Assembly: GCA_015487895.1 (NCBI GenBank)
Contig: WFOW01000359.1
Location: 1 to 8,454 of the forward strand
Direction: 5' to 3'
DNA from: Gammaproteobacteria bacterium
Lineage (GTDB): Bacteria; Pseudomonadota; Gammaproteobacteria; S144-34
Length of the DNA: 8,454 nucleotides
Shown here: one piece after another, positions 1 through 5,253 of the stretch
Position numbering within the stretch: the stretch's first letter is position 1
How the letters are laid out: every line of letters begins with the position of its first letter
Notes under the pieces: model-generated
Told to the model about the DNA's origin: nothing
The model's input: the letters and a program-made list of their open reading frames with translations, nothing else
The model's database searches: none
Translations under genes and position numbers: made by a program

Positions 1-301
1 CGAAGACCTCGATCAGGCGCTCGTACTCGCGCAGGTTCTCCTCCAGGCTCTTGAGCTTGTAGCGGCAGGAGCCGAAGGCGCCGCCCGGCGTGTGGCGCAG
101 CGTCGCGATGGCGCGGGCGCTCTCCTTCGAGGTGTCGATCAGGTCCTCGGTGAGGGCGCCGATGATGCCGTTGCGGCCGGCGTAGACCTTGCCGATGCGG
201 TCGCGGTGCTTGCGGCAGGTCTCGATCACGCCGCAGGCGCTGGCGTTGATGACGGCGGTCACCCCGCCGGACTGGGCATAGAAGGCGTTCTTCTTGGCCA
301 T
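1..301 (-). CDS. 6-phosphofructokinase, probably pyrophosphate-dependent (N-terminal 100 residues; runs off the left edge)
   Basis: The product should phosphorylate fructose 6-phosphate to fructose 1,6-bisphosphate in the cytoplasm. The pyrophosphate-dependent form is reversible and can serve glycolysis or gluconeogenesis. The visible N-terminus begins MAKKNAFYAQSGGVTAVINA. The GGVTAVIN stretch at residues 12-19 sits where ATP-dependent bacterial enzymes have GGDAPGMN. It is followed by YAGRNGIIGAL (40-50) and TPGGAFGSCRYK (71-82), which match from memory the PPi-PFK type of methylotrophs and sulfur-oxidising gammaproteobacteria. The ATG at 301-299 has a strong ribosome site (GGGGGAGGA, spacing about 5). 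The gene lies 64 bases downstream of a small hypothetical gene on the same strand, probably in one transcript. The residues that decide PPi versus ATP use lie outside the window, so donor specificity is inferred from overall resemblance. Confidence 0.88.
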   Translation of the reverse strand, partial: MAKKNAFYAQSGGVTAVINASACGVIETCRKHRDRIGKVYAGRNGIIGALTEDLIDTSKESARAIATLRHTPGGAFGSCRYKLKSLEENLREYERLIEVF

Positions 302-328
302 CGCGTCCTCCCCCTGGTCCTCTCCGCG

Positions 329-353
329 GCCCCGCCGCGGCGGGCGGCGGGGC
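329..353 (-). other. Strong GC hairpin between the hypothetical gene and the phosphofructokinase gene
   Basis: Bases 329-338 pair perfectly with 344-353 (10 bp, all G-C) around a 5-base loop. Read on the minus strand, the hairpin starts 12 bases after the hypothetical gene's stop codon. It ends 27 bases before the phosphofructokinase ATG. No T-tract follows, so it is not a classical intrinsic terminator. It could be an RNA processing or stability element that sets the expression ratio of the two genes, or simply a by-product of very high GC content. Confidence 0.4.
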
Positions 354-365
354 GATGCCGATCTC

Positions 366-731
366 TCAGCCCCCGCCGCCCCCGCTCTCCCCGGCGCGCC
401 GCCGCTCGAGCTCGTGGTCGGCCTGCACCCGCAGCAGCGTCAGCACGCACTCGCCCAGGTCGTCGTACTCCTCGATCCCGGTGCCGTACATCTGCCGGAT
501 CCGGTAGTAGAACTGGCAGCGGTACCGGCTGGGGCCGGTCTTGACGACGACGAAGTGGCAGCCGTCCGCCTCCCAGTAGAGGGCGGGACAGGTGGTGAGC
601 TGGAAGGAGTGGGGGTTGAGGCGAACCTCGGCCTCGGCGACCTCGACCTCCACCGGCCGGCCCCAGCGCTCGGCCAGGGCCTCGCGCACGATCTGGAGCT
701 CGCTGTCGCTGAAGTCCGGGATCCCGGTCAT
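366..731 (-). CDS. Conserved-looking small hypothetical protein (121 aa)
   Basis: I do not recognise a named family. I chose the ATG at 731-729 because GGAG lies 7 bases upstream and the protein then starts MTGIPDFSDSELQIV. The longer reading from GTG at 818 adds a low-complexity Arg/Ala-rich stretch with no ribosome site. The protein opens with a likely helix (8-23, acidic). An alternating beta-like section follows (27-75, including YWEADGCHFVVVKTG and YRCQFYYRIRQ), then a helix (88-113). It ends in a run of five glycines. It has four cysteines (48, 58, 72, 95) and many aromatic residues. There is no signal peptide or membrane segment, so it is probably a small cytosolic protein. It precedes the phosphofructokinase gene on the same strand, which suggests a linked role in central metabolism, but this is inference only. 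Confidence 0.75.
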   Translation of the reverse strand: MTGIPDFSDSELQIVREALAERWGRPVEVEVAEAEVRLNPHSFQLTTCPALYWEADGCHFVVVKTGPSRYRCQFYYRIRQMYGTGIEEYDDLGECVLTLLRVQADHELERRRAGESGGGGG

Positions 732-788
732 GGGCCGTCTCCGCCGGGTCTCGCGTGCCCCGCGTCTCGCCGGCCGGGCGGGGACCGA

Positions 789-817
789 AGCATAGCGCAA
801 AAGCCGCCCGCCGTTCA
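789..817 (-). promoter_or_regulatory. Weak sigma70-like promoter candidate for the hypothetical-phosphofructokinase pair
   Basis: On the minus strand TATGCT (794-789) matches 4 of 6 bases of the -10 consensus. TGAACG (817-812) lies 17 bases further upstream and is a poor -35. It would give a leader of about 50 bases before the ATG at 731. It is one of few AT-richer spots in this divergent gap. The call is tentative. Confidence 0.3.
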
Positions 818-828
818 CACGCGCTTCG

Positions 829-858
829 TTGACTTGGGGCGCGCCGTGCGCTTAGCTT
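829..858 (+). promoter_or_regulatory. Sigma70-like promoter candidate for adk
   Basis: TTGACT at 829-834 matches 5 of 6 bases of the -35 consensus. TTAGCT (852-857) or TAGCTT (853-858) follows at 17 or 18 bases as a weaker -10. Transcription would begin near 865, leaving an adk leader of about 115 bases. The gap from 732 to 979 is shared with the leftward gene pair, and the two candidate promoters point away from each other. Confidence 0.45.
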
Positions 859-930
859 AGTCGCACCCGCGGCCGGCGGCCATCGAGACTTTTGATAGGC
901 GCATCAGCGCGTTCGGGGAGCAGCCGCCGG

Positions 931-944
931 GCCTTCGCGAAGGC
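931..944. promoter_or_regulatory. Perfect 14-bp palindrome in the adk leader
   Basis: GCCTTCGCGAAGGC is identical to its own reverse complement. It lies 36 bases before the adk ATG and downstream of the likely promoter. It could be an operator for a dimeric regulator, or an RNA hairpin (5-bp stem, CGCG loop) in the leader. No known regulator site is matched. Confidence 0.35.
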
Positions 945-979
945 ACACAACGATAAGGCGAGCCACAGGAGTACCGGCC

Positions 980-1885
980 ATGAGAATCGTGCTTCTCGGC
1001 GCCCCGGGTTCGGGCAAGGGGACACAGGCCCAGCGGATGGTCGAGCGCTACGGCATCCCGCAGATCTCCACCGGCGACCTGCTGCGGGCGGAGGTCGCCA
1101 AGGGCACCCCCCTCGGGGTGCAGGCGAAGGCGGCCATGGATGCGGGCCAGCTCGTGCCCGACGAGCTGGTGCTGGCCATGATCCGCAACCGCCTCGCGCA
1201 GCCGGACGCGCGCAAGGGCTTCATCCTGGACGGGTTTCCGCGCAATCTCTCCCAGGCCGAGGCCCTCGACCGCATGCTGGAGGAGATGGGCAGCCCGCTG
1301 GACGTGGCGCTGCTGATCGACGTGGACTTCGAGGTCCTCATGCAGCGCCTCACGGGCCGGCGCACCTGCGAGTCCTGCGGGCGGGTCTACAACATCTACA
1401 CCAACCCCCCGAAGTTCGACGAGCGCTGCGACGCCTGCGGCGGGGCGCTGCGGCAGCGGGCCGACGACAACGAGGAGACGATCTCCAACCGGCTGCGGGT
1501 CTACGAGGCCCAGACCGCCCCCCTGATCGACTACTACCGCAACCAGGGCAGGCTGCGCACGGTCCAGGGCGTGGGCGAGATCGAGGACATCTTCCGTGCC
1601 ATCACGGCCATCCTCGATCCCATCGCCGAGGCCGAGAAGGAGGCCGCGGAGGCACCGCCCGCCGCCGAGGCCGCGCCGGCGGACGCCGGGGCGGCCGCGC
1701 GCGAGGAGACGGCCGCCCCGGAGGCCGCACCCGCGAAGAAGAAGCCCGCGGCCAGGAAGAAGCCTACGGCGAGGAAGAAGGCCGCGAGCAAGAAGAAGGC
1801 CGCCGCGAAGAAGAAGGCGACGGCGAAGAAGAAGCCTGCGGCCAAGAAGAAGGCTGCCGCCAGGAAGAAGGCCCGCCGCCGCTAG
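980..1885 (+). CDS. adk: Adenylate kinase with a histone-H1-like Lys/Ala-rich C-terminal tail
   Basis: Cytoplasmic enzyme that interconverts ATP + AMP and 2 ADP. The P-loop GAPGSGKGT is at residues 7-15, the AMP-site segment STGDLLR at 30-36, and DGFPRN at 84-89. The LID (about 122-160) carries four cysteines (130, 133, 150, 153) in two CxxC pairs, the structural zinc form of LID. Conserved LID and core arginines follow (R160, R171). The normal fold ends near residue 217; E. coli Adk has 214 residues. Here 84 more residues follow: an acidic Ala/Glu/Pro-rich linker (about 218-250), then a strongly basic tail of K/R-K-K triplets spaced every six residues (253-301). AGGAG lies 8 bases before the ATG. 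The core assignment is secure. The tail's role is unknown; nucleic acid, polyphosphate or other polyanion binding is a guess from composition. Confidence 0.97.
   Translation: MRIVLLGAPGSGKGTQAQRMVERYGIPQISTGDLLRAEVAKGTPLGVQAKAAMDAGQLVPDELVLAMIRNRLAQPDARKGFILDGFPRNLSQAEALDRMLEEMGSPLDVALLIDVDFEVLMQRLTGRRTCESCGRVYNIYTNPPKFDERCDACGGALRQRADDNEETISNRLRVYEAQTAPLIDYYRNQGRLRTVQGVGEIEDIFRAITAILDPIAEAEKEAAEAPPAAEAAPADAGAAAREETAAPEAAPAKKKPAARKKPTARKKAASKKKAAAKKKATAKKKPAAKKKAAARKKARRR
1736..1882 (+). repeat. 18-bp degenerate tandem repeat encoding the (K/R)KK-xxx tail of Adk
   Basis: From 1736 the reading frame runs in six-residue units: KKKPAA, RKKPTA, RKKAAS, KKKAAA, KKKATA, KKKPAA, KKKAAA, then RKKARRR and the stop. 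Seven full 18-bp units cover 1736-1861 and a terminal variant covers 1862-1882. The DNA is built on aagaag-type triplets and is visibly poorer in GC than the rest of the gene. Because unit length is a multiple of three, copy-number change would keep the frame. Confidence 0.85.
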
Positions 1886-1891
1886 GCGCGG

Positions 1892-1921
1892 GCCCGCCGG
1901 GCCTCAGCCGGTCCGGCGGGC
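1892..1921. terminator. Bidirectional GC hairpin at the adk/cfa convergence (no U-tract)
   Basis: Bases 1892-1903 pair with 1910-1921 in a 12-bp stem (one G-T wobble) around a 6-base loop, TCAGCC. The cfa stop codon (TGA on the minus strand, 1904-1906) sits inside the loop, and the adk stop is 6 bases before the stem. The position between two convergent genes separated by only 18 bases suits a transcription barrier or 3'-end stabiliser for both. No T-run follows on either strand, so intrinsic termination is unproven; it may work with Rho. Confidence 0.5.
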
Positions 1922-3142
1922 GGGCGCCGGGGGCTCGACCGTGAAGGGCTCCTCGCGCAGGGCGCGGTCGCGGTAGAGGTAATCGCGGGTGAGGGGCACC
2001 GCGTCGCGCTCGCGCGCGAGCTGGATCTGGAAGACCACCAGGTCTCGGGCCCGGAAGGCCGCCTCGCACACGGCGAGGTAGAACTCCCACATGCGGCAGA
2101 AGCGCTCGCCGTAGCGGGCCGCGGCCTCGGCGCGGTGCTCCTGGAAGCGCGCCTGCCAGCAGGCCAGCGTGCGCGCGTAGTGCAGGCGCAGCACCTCCAC
2201 GTCGCAGTTGACCAGCCCGCTGCGCTCGATCGCCGCCGCCACCTCCGACAGCGCCGGGATGTAGCCGCCGGGGAAGATGTGACGCCGGATCCAGGGGTTG
2301 GTGAGCCCCGGCGGCCCGAGGCGGCCGATGGTGTGCAGCACGGCGACCCCGTCCGGTGTCAGCAGCTCGCGCACCCGGTCGAAGAAGGTCACGTAGTGCG
2401 GCCGCCCCACGTGCTCGAACATCCCCACCGAGACGATGCGGTCGTAGGTGCCGCGGTGCTCGCGGTAGTCCTGCAGCTCGAAACGCACGCGGCCGGCGAG
2501 GCCCTCGGCCTCGGCGCGCGCGCGCGCCACGCGGAGCTGCTCGCGCGAGAGCGTCAGCCCCGTGACCTCGACCCCGTGCTCGCGTGCCAGATGCAGCGCG
2601 AGCCCGCCCCAGCCGCAGCCGATGTCCAGCACCCGCTGGCCCGGCTCCAGGCACAGCTTGGCGGCCAGATGCGCGCATTTGGCCCGCTGCGCCGCCTCCA
2701 GGTCCATGCCGGGCTCGGCGAAGTAGGCGCAGGAGTAGTGCATGTCCTCGTCGAGCATGCGCCGGAAGAGCCACTCGTCGAGGTCGTAGTGGTGCGCGGC
2801 GTTGCGGTAGCTGCGCGCCACGCGGTTCCACTGCTGCAGCAGGCGCAGGGCGGGCACTGCCAGGCGCCGCCAGCCGCGCGGGGGCCGCTCGGGGAAGTTG
2901 CGCATCAGGAGCACCAGCAGGGTGGAGAGCCCGCCCTCGCCGGCGTCCCACTCCCCGTCCATGTAGGTCTGGCCCAGCGCGAACTCCGGGTCGCGGGCGA
3001 TGCGGCCCAGCGTGCGGCGGCCGCGGATGATCCATTCGGCGCGCGGCTCGCCGCCGTCGCCGAGGACCCGGGCCGAGCCGTCGGGCAGGGTGAGGCGCAG
3101 GGTGCCCTCGCGGACGCGGCGCTCGAGGAGCTGCAGGTACAT
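1904..3142 (-). CDS. cfa: Cyclopropane-fatty-acyl-phospholipid synthase
   Basis: Transfers a methylene group from S-adenosylmethionine to cis double bonds of membrane phospholipid acyl chains, giving cyclopropane fatty acids, typically in stationary phase or under acid stress. The product has 412 residues (E. coli Cfa 382). The N-terminal part (1-110) holds the substrate-binding region. YSCAYF at 136-141 follows, then the SAM-binding motif VLDIGCGWGG at 171-180. MFEHVG (241-246), HTIG (270-273) and HYARTL (321-326) complete the active site. By family comparison C138, E243, H270 and Y322 are the expected bicarbonate and catalytic residues, all present. GGGAGGAG lies 6 bases upstream of the ATG at 3142-3140, which rejects the longer open frame upstream. 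It converges with adk and diverges from the membrane protein-mpl-ubiX operon. It appears to be a single-gene unit with its own promoter. Confidence 0.95.
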   Translation of the reverse strand: MYLQLLERRVREGTLRLTLPDGSARVLGDGGEPRAEWIIRGRRTLGRIARDPEFALGQTYMDGEWDAGEGGLSTLLVLLMRNFPERPPRGWRRLAVPALRLLQQWNRVARSYRNAAHHYDLDEWLFRRMLDEDMHYSCAYFAEPGMDLEAAQRAKCAHLAAKLCLEPGQRVLDIGCGWGGLALHLAREHGVEVTGLTLSREQLRVARARAEAEGLAGRVRFELQDYREHRGTYDRIVSVGMFEHVGRPHYVTFFDRVRELLTPDGVAVLHTIGRLGPPGLTNPWIRRHIFPGGYIPALSEVAAAIERSGLVNCDVEVLRLHYARTLACWQARFQEHRAEAAARYGERFCRMWEFYLAVCEAAFRARDLVVFQIQLARERDAVPLTRDYLYRDRALREEPFTVEPPAPARRTG

Positions 3143-3166
3143 GGCGCTCCTCCCTTTTCGTCGTGT

Positions 3167-3180
3167 GCCGCAGGTGCGGC
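3167..3180 (-). promoter_or_regulatory. Small inverted repeat in the cfa leader
   Basis: GCCGCA and TGCGGC (3167-3172 and 3175-3180) form a near-perfect 14-base dyad, 24 bases before the cfa ATG and 11 bases upstream of the ribosome site. In the mRNA this is a short hairpin with a 4-base loop (5-bp stem). It may influence access to the ribosome site. Confidence 0.35.
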
Positions 3181-3187
3181 CTCCTCC

Positions 3188-3202
3188 GGTGGAGGCTCCA
3201 CC
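3188..3202. promoter_or_regulatory. Inverted repeat over the cfa -10 and start region (operator candidate)
   Basis: GGTGGAG-G-CTCCACC is a perfect 7-bp dyad with a 1-base centre. It overlaps three bases of the candidate cfa -10 hexamer and the predicted transcription start. An alternative pairing, CCTCC (3183-3187) with GGAGG (3191-3195), uses the same bases, so the two structures are mutually exclusive in RNA. A repressor site or a leader RNA switch are both possible. Confidence 0.35.
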
Positions 3203-3229
3203 ATAGGCACGCCCTCGCAGGGGCGTCAA
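3200..3229 (-). promoter_or_regulatory. cfa: Sigma70-like promoter for cfa
   Basis: On the minus strand TTGACG (3229-3224, 5 of 6 matches) is followed after 18 bases by TATGGT (3205-3200, 4 of 6). The start would fall near 3193, giving a leader of about 50 bases. This is the best promoter match in the window. Confidence 0.5.
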
Positions 3230-3297
3230 GCGGTCCACGGGCCGCGGCGAGGCGGGGCGCGCGGCAGTCCGCGCGGCGGGCCGTCCGGCGTTTCGGC

Positions 3298-3303
3298 TAT
3301 CAT
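3298..3303 (+). promoter_or_regulatory. -10-like element placed for a leaderless transcript
   Basis: TATCAT (5 of 6 matches to TATAAT) ends exactly 8 bases before the ATG at 3312. The intervening bases contain no Shine-Dalgarno sequence. The -35 region 17 bases upstream (GGCGGG) shows no match, and there is no TGn extension. If active, transcription would start at or within two bases of the start codon and drive the membrane protein-mpl-ubiX operon. Confidence 0.4.
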
Positions 3304-3311
3304 GCGCCGCC

Positions 3312-3824
3312 ATGGGCGCGGTGCTGAGGCGGCTGGTCGAGATCGCGCTGCTGCGCGCGGGGCCGCAGTCGCTGCCCGCCTCGCACACGCTGATGGCGGG
3401 CTGTGTGCTGGCCTATGTGGCGGTGGGGTTGGCCGTGCTCGGCGCGCGCATGGGGCCGGCACGGGCGCTCGCCGAGGGGGTCCTGGACGCCGCCATGCTG
3501 GCGGCCTTCGCCTGGGGGCTGCTGCGCCTGCGCGGCTGGCCCAACCGCTTCCTCCAGACCTACACGGCGCTGACGGGCACCGGGGCGCTTCTCGGGCTGC
3601 TCGCCTGGGCGCCGATGGCGGCGGCCTGGCGCGCCGAGCAGCTCGGCGGCGAGGCGCCGCTGGCCGTGGGCCTGGGGCTGCTCGGCCTGGTCGCCTGGAC
3701 GCTGCTCGTCATCGGCCACATCCTGCGCCACGCCCTGGAGATGCCGCTGCCCGCCACGACCGCGATGGCGCTCGCCTACGTGCTGTTCTCGTGGTGGGTG
3801 CTGGCGCTGGTGTTCCCCCAATGA
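3312..3824 (+). CDS. Small multi-span membrane protein of unknown function
   Basis: The 170-residue product is almost entirely hydrophobic, with about five likely membrane segments (roughly 26-46, 56-73, 86-104, 118-137 and 148-168). No catalytic motif was recognised. Notable points are LPASHTL at 21-27, just before the first segment, and RLRGWPNRFLQTYTALTGTGALL (split here as RLRGWPNRF at 72-80, then LQTYTALTGTGALL) linking segments two and three. A short N-terminal helix (1-15) precedes the membrane part and there is no cleavable signal. The start has no ribosome site, but a -10-like hexamer lies 8 bases upstream. The gene ends 25 bases before mpl on the same strand, so it is probably the first gene of that operon. 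A link to envelope or peptidoglycan recycling is inferred only from that position. Confidence 0.78.
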   Translation: MGAVLRRLVEIALLRAGPQSLPASHTLMAGCVLAYVAVGLAVLGARMGPARALAEGVLDAAMLAAFAWGLLRLRGWPNRFLQTYTALTGTGALLGLLAWAPMAAAWRAEQLGGEAPLAVGLGLLGLVAWTLLVIGHILRHALEMPLPATTAMALAYVLFSWWVLALVFPQ

Positions 3825-3849
3825 GACGGCACGGCGGGAGAGGACGCCG

Positions 3850-5253
3850 GTGAGGGTCCACGTTCTCGGCGTGTGCGGCACCTTCATGGGCGGCGTCGCC
3901 CAGCTCGCGCGCGCCCTCGGCGACGAGGTCTCGGGCAGCGACGTCGCCGCCTGGCCGCCCATGGGCGAGCAGCTCGCCCGCGCCGGCATCCCCGTGCGCG
4001 AGGGCTACGATCCGGCGCATCTCGAGCCGCCGCCGGACCTGGTCGTGATCGGCAATGCGCTCTCGCGCGGCAACCCGGCCGTGGAGCACGTCCTCGACGC
4101 GGGGCTGCCCTACGTCTCGGGCCCGCAGTGGCTGGCCGAGCGCGTCCTGCGCGGGCGCGAGGTGATCGCGGTGGCGGGCACGCACGGCAAGACCACCACG
4201 GCGAGCCTGGTCGCCTGGATCCTCGAGCGCGCCGGGCTGGCGCCGGGCTTCCTCATCGGGGGCGTGCCCGCGGGCTTCGGCGTCTCGGCGCGCCTCGGGG
4301 CGGGGCGGCACTTCGTGGTCGAGGCCGACGAGTACGACACGGCTTTTTTCGACAAGCGCGCCAAGTTCGTCCACTACCGCCCGCGCATCGCCGTCCTCAA
4401 CAACCTCGAGCACGACCACGCCGACATCTATCCCGACCTCGCCGCCATCCAGCGCCAGTTCCATCACCTGGTGCGCACCGTGCCGCGCGCAGGGCGCATC
4501 CTCGCCGCCGCGGGCGAGGCGGCCCTCGACGAGGTGCTCGCCATGGGCTGCTGGACCCCGGTGGAGCGCTACGGCGTGGAGGCCGAGGGGGCCGAGTGGA
4601 GCGCGCGGCTCGCCGCGGAGGACGGCTCGCGCTTTGCGATCCTGCACCGCGGCGGCCCGGTGGCCGAGGTCGCCTGGCGCCTGCGCGGGCGCCACAACGT
4701 CCACAACGCGCTCGCGGCCGTCGCCGCGGCGGCGGCCGCCGGCGTGCCGGCGGCGGAGGCGGCGCGGGCGCTGGAGGGCTTTGCCGGCGTGCGCCGGCGG
4801 CTCGAGCGCATCGGCGAGGCGGACGGCGTCGCGGTCTACGACGACTTCGCCCACCATCCGACGGCGATCGCGGCCACCCTCGCCGCCCTGCGCGCGGCGG
4901 GCGGCGGGCCGCTGGTCGCCGTCCTCGAGCCGCGCTCGAACAGCATGCGCATGGGCGTGCACCGCGAGGCGCTCGCCGGGTCGCTCGCCGCCGCGGACGC
5001 GGTGGTGGCCTACGCCCCGCCGGACCTCGGCTGGGACCTGGCGGCGGCGCTCGCCCCGCTCGGGGCGCGGGCGCGCGTTGCGGGGAGCATCGAGGCCGTG
5101 GCGGAGGCGGCCGTCGCGGCGGCGGCGCCCGGTGCGCGGATCGTCGTCATGTCGAACGGCGACTTCGGCGGCGTCCACGGGCGCATCCTCGAGGGGCTGC
5201 GCGCGCGGGCGGTGCCGCGCCGGCCGTCACGTCATGCCGGAGGCGAAAGGTGA
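3850..5253 (+). CDS. mpl: UDP-N-acetylmuramate:L-alanyl-gamma-D-glutamyl-meso-diaminopimelate ligase
   Basis: A cytoplasmic ATP-dependent Mur-type ligase that attaches recycled murein tripeptide directly to UDP-MurNAc, returning it to peptidoglycan synthesis. It has 467 residues (E. coli Mpl 457). The N-terminal nucleotide-sugar domain opens with GVCGTFMGG (7-15), the Mpl form of the Mur glycine motif. The ATP P-loop is AGTHGKTTT at 109-117. VEADEYDTAFFDKRAKF (157-173) is the Mpl signature region, with NNLEHDHAD at 184-192. GRHNVHNALA is at 280-289 and the C-terminal domain has YDDFAHHPTAI (330-340) and MSNGDFGGVHGRI (434-446). The GTG start at 3850 is preceded by GGGAGAGGA at about 6-7 bases. 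The stop overlaps the ubiX start as GTGA, so the two are translationally coupled. The pairing with ubiX is also known in Pseudomonas aeruginosa. Confidence 0.97.
   Translation: MRVHVLGVCGTFMGGVAQLARALGDEVSGSDVAAWPPMGEQLARAGIPVREGYDPAHLEPPPDLVVIGNALSRGNPAVEHVLDAGLPYVSGPQWLAERVLRGREVIAVAGTHGKTTTASLVAWILERAGLAPGFLIGGVPAGFGVSARLGAGRHFVVEADEYDTAFFDKRAKFVHYRPRIAVLNNLEHDHADIYPDLAAIQRQFHHLVRTVPRAGRILAAAGEAALDEVLAMGCWTPVERYGVEAEGAEWSARLAAEDGSRFAILHRGGPVAEVAWRLRGRHNVHNALAAVAAAAAAGVPAAEAARALEGFAGVRRRLERIGEADGVAVYDDFAHHPTAIAATLAALRAAGGGPLVAVLEPRSNSMRMGVHREALAGSLAAADAVVAYAPPDLGWDLAAALAPLGARARVAGSIEAVAEAAVAAAAPGARIVVMSNGDFGGVHGRILEGLRARAVPRRPSRHAGGER

Noticed and set aside
732..818. Longer start for the 121-residue hypothetical protein
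   Set aside because: The added residues are Arg/Ala-rich, the GTG at 818 has no ribosome site, and it would overlap the likely promoter; the ATG at 731 has GGAG at good spacing.
892..906. FNR-like site TTGAT...ATCAG upstream of adk
   Set aside because: The half-sites are separated by six bases instead of the four required in FNR/ANR boxes and the second half is imperfect.
1764..3035. Open frame of 423 codons on the minus strand over cfa and the adk tail
   Set aside because: It lies in another frame of cfa; the true frame has every Cfa motif and a strong ribosome site.
3302..3304. ATG at 3302 as the start of the small membrane protein
   Set aside because: It is out of frame with the membrane protein and leads only into a shadow frame; it overlaps the -10-like hexamer.
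3143..3388. N-terminal extension of Cfa by 82 residues
   Set aside because: The extension is low complexity, contains the candidate promoter, and the ATG at 3142 has a near-ideal ribosome site and gives a family-like N-terminus.
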